From: Erwinia sp039023475
GTDB taxonomy: Bacteria; Pseudomonadota; Gammaproteobacteria; Enterobacterales; Enterobacteriaceae
Length of the DNA: 64,000 nt
NCBI RefSeq assembly: GCF_039023475.1
Contig: NZ_JBCHVB010000010.1
Span: 44,804-108,803, forward strand
Direction of reading: 5' to 3'
Shown: piece by piece, positions 60,624-64,000 of the stretch
How positions within the stretch are numbered: position 1 is the first letter of the stretch
How the letters are laid out: each line of letters starts with the position of its first letter
The notes under the pieces: generated by a model
Databases searched by the model: none
What the model saw: only the letters and a program-made list of their open reading frames with translations
What the model was told of the DNA's origin: nothing
Program-made: the position numbers and the translations under genes

Positions 60624-62222
60624 TTAACGCAGCAGCTGGTAGCCGGGCAGCGTCAGGAATTCAACCAGCTCAGGTTCGGTCGTGATGCGCGCCATCAGAT
60701 CGGCGGCTTCGCTGAAGCCTCCCTGGCAAAAGCGCGAATCGCCCAGCTCCTGCTGGATAACCTGCATCTCCTCTGCCAGCATCTGGCGGAACAGCGCTTC
60801 AGTAACCACCTCGCCGTTTTGCAGGGTTTTTCCGTGGCGGATCCACTGCCAGATTGAGGTTCGCGAAATTTCCGCCGTGGCGGCATCCTCCATCAGGCCA
60901 TACAAAGGCACGCAGCCATTACCTGAGATCCATGCTTCGATGTACTGCACTGCCACGCGGATATTGGCCCGCATGCCCTCTTCTGTTCTTTCTCCTTCAC
61001 AGGGTGCAAGCAGCTGGGCGGCCGTTACTGGCTCATCCTCTTCCCGCAGCACGTCCAGCTGGTTTTGCCTTTCGCCCAGAGCCTGACTGAACAGGGTCAT
61101 TACCGTATCTGCCAGCCCCGGATGGGCGATCCAGGTTCCATCGTGACCGTTCTGCACTTCCCGTTCTTTATCCGCCCTGACGCGGTTAAGGACCCATTCG
61201 TTACGTTCACTCTCTTTACTGGGGATAAAAGCGGCCATCCCTCCCATCGCCAAAGCGCCCCGGCGATGGCAGGTTGCGATCAGCAGCCGGGAATAAGCAT
61301 CCAGAAAGCCTTTATCCATCGTCACCGACTGACGATCGGGCAGCACCCTGTCAGGGTGATTTTTCAGCGTTTTGATATAACTGAAGATATAATCCCAGCG
61401 GCCACAGTTCAGCCCGACGATGTGATCGCGCAGGTGATAGAGGATCTCATCCATCTGAAAGACGGCTGGCAGCGTTTCGATCAGCAGCGTTGCCTTGATC
61501 GTTCCCCGGGGAAGATCGAATCGATCCTCGGTATAGCTGAAGATCTCACTCCACCAGGCAGCTTCCTGCCAGCTTTGGGTTTTCGGCAAATAGAAGTAGG
61601 GGCCGCTGCCCTTCGCCAGTAGCGCGTCCACGTTGTGAAAAAAGTAGAGTGCGAAGTCAAACAGGCTGCCGGGGATCGCTTCATTACGCCAGGTGACATG
61701 TTTTTCCGGCAGATGAAGACCACGGACCCGGCAGATTAATACAGCCGGATCGGGCTTCAGCTGATAGATCTTTCCCGCCTCATTACGGTAATCAATGGTG
61801 CCCTTTACCGCATCACGCAGATTTATCTGCCCTTCAAGCACTTTCTCCCAGCTGGGCGCCAGTGAATCTTCAAAATCTGCCATAAAAACATCAACATTCG
61901 CATTAAGCGCATTGATTACCATTTTCCGTTCGACCGGGCCGGTGATCTCCACACGTCGCCGCTGTAGATCGGCAGGAATGCCGCGAATCTTCCACGTTGA
62001 GTTTTTTATGGAACCTGTTTCCAAAATAAAGTCAGGTAGCTCACCGGCGTCAAATTTTGCCTGATTACGCTGCCGCTCTCTGAGCAGTACATTACGTTTT
62101 GGCGTAAACCGCATCACCAATTCCGTGAGAAAATCTACCGCAGGATCCGTCAGTATCTGTGCACCTGCTTCACCAAATGGGCGCTGGAACGCCAGTTCTT
62201 CGCTGATAATCTGTTGTGTCAT
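60624..62222 (-). CDS. aceB: Malate synthase A
   Basis: This 532-residue enzyme condenses glyoxylate and acetyl-CoA to malate. Typical parts are GPVERKMVINALNANVDVFMADFEDSLAPSW (in parts about 118-148), KLPKTQSW-type YFYLPKTQSWQEA, ETLPAVFQMDEILYHLRDHIVGLNCGRWDYIFSYIK and GLMEDAATAEISR. It opens the aceBAK operon. ATG 62222 follows AGGAG; the 29 extra codons upstream in the frame are not used. A candidate IclR site lies upstream. Confidence 0.98.
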   Translation of the reverse strand: MTQQIISEELAFQRPFGEAGAQILTDPAVDFLTELVMRFTPKRNVLLRERQRNQAKFDAGELPDFILETGSIKNSTWKIRGIPADLQRRRVEITGPVERKMVINALNANVDVFMADFEDSLAPSWEKVLEGQINLRDAVKGTIDYRNEAGKIYQLKPDPAVLICRVRGLHLPEKHVTWRNEAIPGSLFDFALYFFHNVDALLAKGSGPYFYLPKTQSWQEAAWWSEIFSYTEDRFDLPRGTIKATLLIETLPAVFQMDEILYHLRDHIVGLNCGRWDYIFSYIKTLKNHPDRVLPDRQSVTMDKGFLDAYSRLLIATCHRRGALAMGGMAAFIPSKESERNEWVLNRVRADKEREVQNGHDGTWIAHPGLADTVMTLFSQALGERQNQLDVLREEDEPVTAAQLLAPCEGERTEEGMRANIRVAVQYIEAWISGNGCVPLYGLMEDAATAEISRTSIWQWIRHGKTLQNGEVVTEALFRQMLAEEMQVIQQELGDSRFCQGGFSEAADLMARITTEPELVEFLTLPGYQLLR

Positions 62223-62624
62223 TGCTTCACTCCTGTCATCAGAACCTTCTGGAGACATCGCCTTCAGGGACGCTTTTGCTGCCGGATAGCGCTTACCCCG
62301 CCCGATCAAAATATAACCAGGTGATATGCAAAATCAAAAACTATTTCCATTTTATTTTATATTTCTGGTTACCCTATGATTTGAAAGGAATTAAATTTAA
62401 CAACCCAAAGAAAGGTCTTTTCAGTTTTCTTTTTCAGATGAGTTTCTGCGTGAGAAGTGTGTTGGCACAGGGCCGGGATGGCAACAGGACAGGATAACGG
62501 CATAAGGAAACAGAGCAGATGTGTTTTGCGTGGCGGCAGCAGAGGGGAATATGAAAAAAGTACAGTGTGATAATTCAGGACCATATTTATGATGAAAAAT
62601 GGCCCCTTTTCTCAGCTCACTGGT
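62223..62624. other. aceB upstream region and metA 3' region
   Basis: The 402-bp gap holds the aceB promoter region with the IclR-like site at 62335-62349 and AT-rich sequence (62340-62400), then sequence after metA without a convincing terminator. No gene is supported. Confidence 0.5.
62335..62349 (-). promoter_or_regulatory. Candidate IclR operator of aceBAK
   Basis: The minus-strand sequence TGGAAATAGTTTTTG matches the IclR box TGGAAATNATTTCCA at 11 of 15 positions, with a perfect left half. It is 113 bp before aceB. Confidence 0.5.
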
Positions 62625-63554
62625 TTATTCGAGCGTAGGATTCATATTACGCAGATCGAATGGGGTAATCTGGTAAACATAGTAATTTAACCAGTTAGTA
62701 AACAGTAAGTTACCGTGGCTACGCCAGCTTGCCCTTGGCGGCAGCTCCGGATTATTCTGCGGGAAATAATTACAGGGAATTTCCGGGTTAAGTCCGGCTT
62801 CGTAATCGCGGTGATACTCTGCAGACAGCGTCAAAGCGTCATACTCAGGATGCCCCGTGACAAAAGCGAGTCGCTTGTCCTTGCTGGCAAACAGATAAGC
62901 CCCGGTTTGTTCCGATTCAGCAAAAATTTCCAGATCGGTGTAATCACGTAGCAGATGGGTTGGAAAATCGGCATAACGGGAATGCGGTGCCAGGAACGTA
63001 TCATCAAAGCCACGGGTCAGCAGCGCATGCGGATGCAGTATATGGTGGTCGTAAACGCCGGACAGTTTCACGTCGCGCGTTTGCTTAGGTATGCCATACA
63101 GAATATTCAGCGCAGCCTGCACGGCCCAGCAGACAAACAGCGTTGAGGTGACGTGCTCTTTGGCCCAGTGCAGTACGCGCTGTATCTGCGGCCAGTAAGC
63201 CACGTCGTTAAAATCGACCAGCCCCAGCGGCGCGCCCGTCACAATTAACCCATCGAAGTTTTGATGCTGAATATCTTCAAAATTACAGTAAAAGTTATTC
63301 AGATGCTCCATCGGCGTATTGCGCGATTCGCGACCGTCGATACGCAGCAGCTGCACATCTATCTGTAAGGGGGAATTGGAAAGCAGACGCAAAAACTGGT
63401 TTTCCGTCTCAATCTTTTTCGGCATCAGATTCAATACCAGCACCTTCAAAGGACGGATCTCCTGAGTACTGGCGCGCGAAGAGGTCATCACAAAGACGTT
63501 CTCGTTGCGCAGAAAACTCACGGCTGGTAACTCATCGGGTACCCTGATCGGCAT
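62625..63554 (-). CDS. metA: Homoserine O-succinyltransferase MetA
   Basis: The enzyme activates homoserine for methionine synthesis. It is 309 residues, as in E. coli. The acyl-carrying Cys142 is in FVCWAVQAALN, and the catalytic pair His235/Glu237 in GHPEYD. The N-terminal MPIRVPDELPAV is the family start; the 17 codons before it in the open frame overlap the MetJ operator region and are not used. It lies next to aceB, as in E. coli. Confidence 0.98.
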   Translation of the reverse strand: MPIRVPDELPAVSFLRNENVFVMTSSRASTQEIRPLKVLVLNLMPKKIETENQFLRLLSNSPLQIDVQLLRIDGRESRNTPMEHLNNFYCNFEDIQHQNFDGLIVTGAPLGLVDFNDVAYWPQIQRVLHWAKEHVTSTLFVCWAVQAALNILYGIPKQTRDVKLSGVYDHHILHPHALLTRGFDDTFLAPHSRYADFPTHLLRDYTDLEIFAESEQTGAYLFASKDKRLAFVTGHPEYDALTLSAEYHRDYEAGLNPEIPCNYFPQNNPELPPRASWRSHGNLLFTNWLNYYVYQITPFDLRNMNPTLE

Positions 63555-63582
63555 AACCTGCTTCCTCAACTCACCATTTACA

Positions 63583-63606
63583 CGTTTAGACATCCAGACA
63601 GCCAAA
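63583..63606. promoter_or_regulatory. MetJ operator of metA (three met boxes)
   Basis: Three consecutive 8-mers, CGTTTAGA, CATCCAGA and CAGCCAAA (plus strand), resemble degenerate AGACGTCT met boxes. They match the E. coli metA operator in order and position, 29 bp before the start. MetJ with S-adenosylmethionine should repress metA here. Confidence 0.8.
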
Positions 63607-63707
63607 GATAACCAGGAACGGCGCTAATGTCGAGTCTGTATGTTCAAGCTGAGAAAGTTTCATGCGGGATTGATGTTTGAGTATAAGCACGGTGATTAAG
63701 AGAGAAT

Positions 63708-63911
63708 ATGATTATTAGCTGCCGCCGTTACCTCAGAATAAAAGAGTCAGTTAGTGCTGACGGGGGCAGCCTGAAGGAAGTTATCGATGCTTCTGCCGGC
63801 GAACCGGACAGAGAAAGCGGGCAGGTGCTTCTCAAAGTATCGATGTTGCCCGGAGATGTTGGCGGATTTACGTTAATCAAGCGTGTAAATGAGGCGATTA
63901 GCCATTACTGA
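63708..63911 (+). CDS. Hypothetical small protein
   Basis: This 67-codon frame begins with ATG 63708 after TAAGAGAGA and encodes a polar protein (RIKESVSADGGSLKEVIDAS ...) without a signal peptide, membrane helix or motif I recognise. It is divergent from metA. Only a plausible ribosome binding site and an amino-acid composition that is not odd support it, so it may be chance. Confidence 0.3.
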   Translation: MIISCRRYLRIKESVSADGGSLKEVIDASAGEPDRESGQVLLKVSMLPGDVGGFTLIKRVNEAISHY

Positions 63912-63961
63912 TGGACAGGATGAAAACGTATCTGGCCGGCTGCGTTTCAGGTGCCGCATAA

Positions 63962-63990
63962 CGCAAAAAACCCTGACCGTGAGGTCAGGG
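63962..63990 (-). terminator. Terminator for a transcript entering from the right
   Basis: On the minus strand AACCCTGACC, loop TCAC and GGTCAGGGTT are followed by TTTTGC. No minus-strand gene precedes it in the window, so it ends a gene beyond 64000. In E. coli an rRNA operon (rrnE) lies upstream of metA in this orientation. Confidence 0.85.
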
Positions 63991-64000
63991 TTATCGCAAT

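Noticed and set aside
1..64000. CRISPR arrays, prophage, toxin-antitoxin pairs, tRNA genes, complete insertion sequences
   Set aside because: I looked for regularly spaced repeats, phage structural or integrase genes, small overlapping gene pairs and tRNA cloverleaf signatures and saw none, apart from the IS3 remnant.

Overview
The window is a chromosomal segment from a member of the Enterobacterales. Protein sequences and gene order follow the Escherichia coli K-12 stretch that runs metA-aceBAK-iclR-metH ... pgi-yjbEFGH ... ubiCA-plsB-dgkA-lexA-dinF-zur ... dnaB ... tyrB ... uvrA-ssb ... soxRS-ghxP-yjcE, here mostly in reverse orientation. The mixture of gains and losses against E. coli, together with an Rcs/exopolysaccharide flavour, suggests Erwiniaceae (Pantoea/Erwinia-like). 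That family assignment is inference; no rRNA gene or other marker in the window settles it.

Layout, left to right. Positions 1-6622 hold a CidA/LrgA-type membrane protein cut by the window edge, a LysR regulator, the antiporter YjcE, the purine permease GhxP, a glutathione transferase and the divergent soxR/soxS redox switch with a textbook SoxR box. Positions 6620-8894 carry a membrane diguanylate cyclase and YjcB. Positions 8950-14062 are an accessory, AT-rich patch: an oligosaccharide flippase and a TupA-like ATP-grasp gene in one operon, an IS3 OrfA/OrfB remnant that forms one intact short reading frame, 1.2 kb without genes that contains a perfect 14-bp inverted repeat, and an NfsA-like nitroreductase. 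Positions 14452-26656 return to core genes: a VirK/YbjX protein with a PhoP-box-like repeat, ssb and uvrA divergent around a LexA box, an alcohol dehydrogenase, yjbR, yjbQ, tyrB, a YitT protein, an Lrp-type regulator (the last two where E. coli has alr), dnaB and qorA.

Positions 26961-38498 hold pspG, dusA, a TraF-like outer-membrane protein, zur, yjbJ, dinF-lexA (two LexA boxes), dgkA, plsB, ubiC-ubiA and psiE. Positions 38665-44854 hold the yjbEFGH exopolysaccharide operon and pgi. Positions 45074-50795 hold a second CPA1 antiporter, lysC behind an intact lysine riboswitch, aqpZ and panS. Positions 50856-63554 hold yjbB, metH, iclR, the glyoxylate-bypass operon aceBAK and metA with MetJ boxes.

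Several circuits can be read directly. The SOS response covers lexA-dinF and ssb/uvrA. SoxRS is a self-contained oxidative-stress switch. IclR has candidate operators at both iclR and aceB. MetA and MetH sit at the two ends of methionine synthesis around the glyoxylate bypass. LysC is controlled by lysine through its leader RNA. No CRISPR array, tRNA gene, prophage or complete insertion sequence was seen. The least explained parts are the flippase/ATP-grasp island, the ghxP leader with two blocks resembling 4.5S RNA, the intergenic inverted repeats, and the 45-bp repeats before panS.
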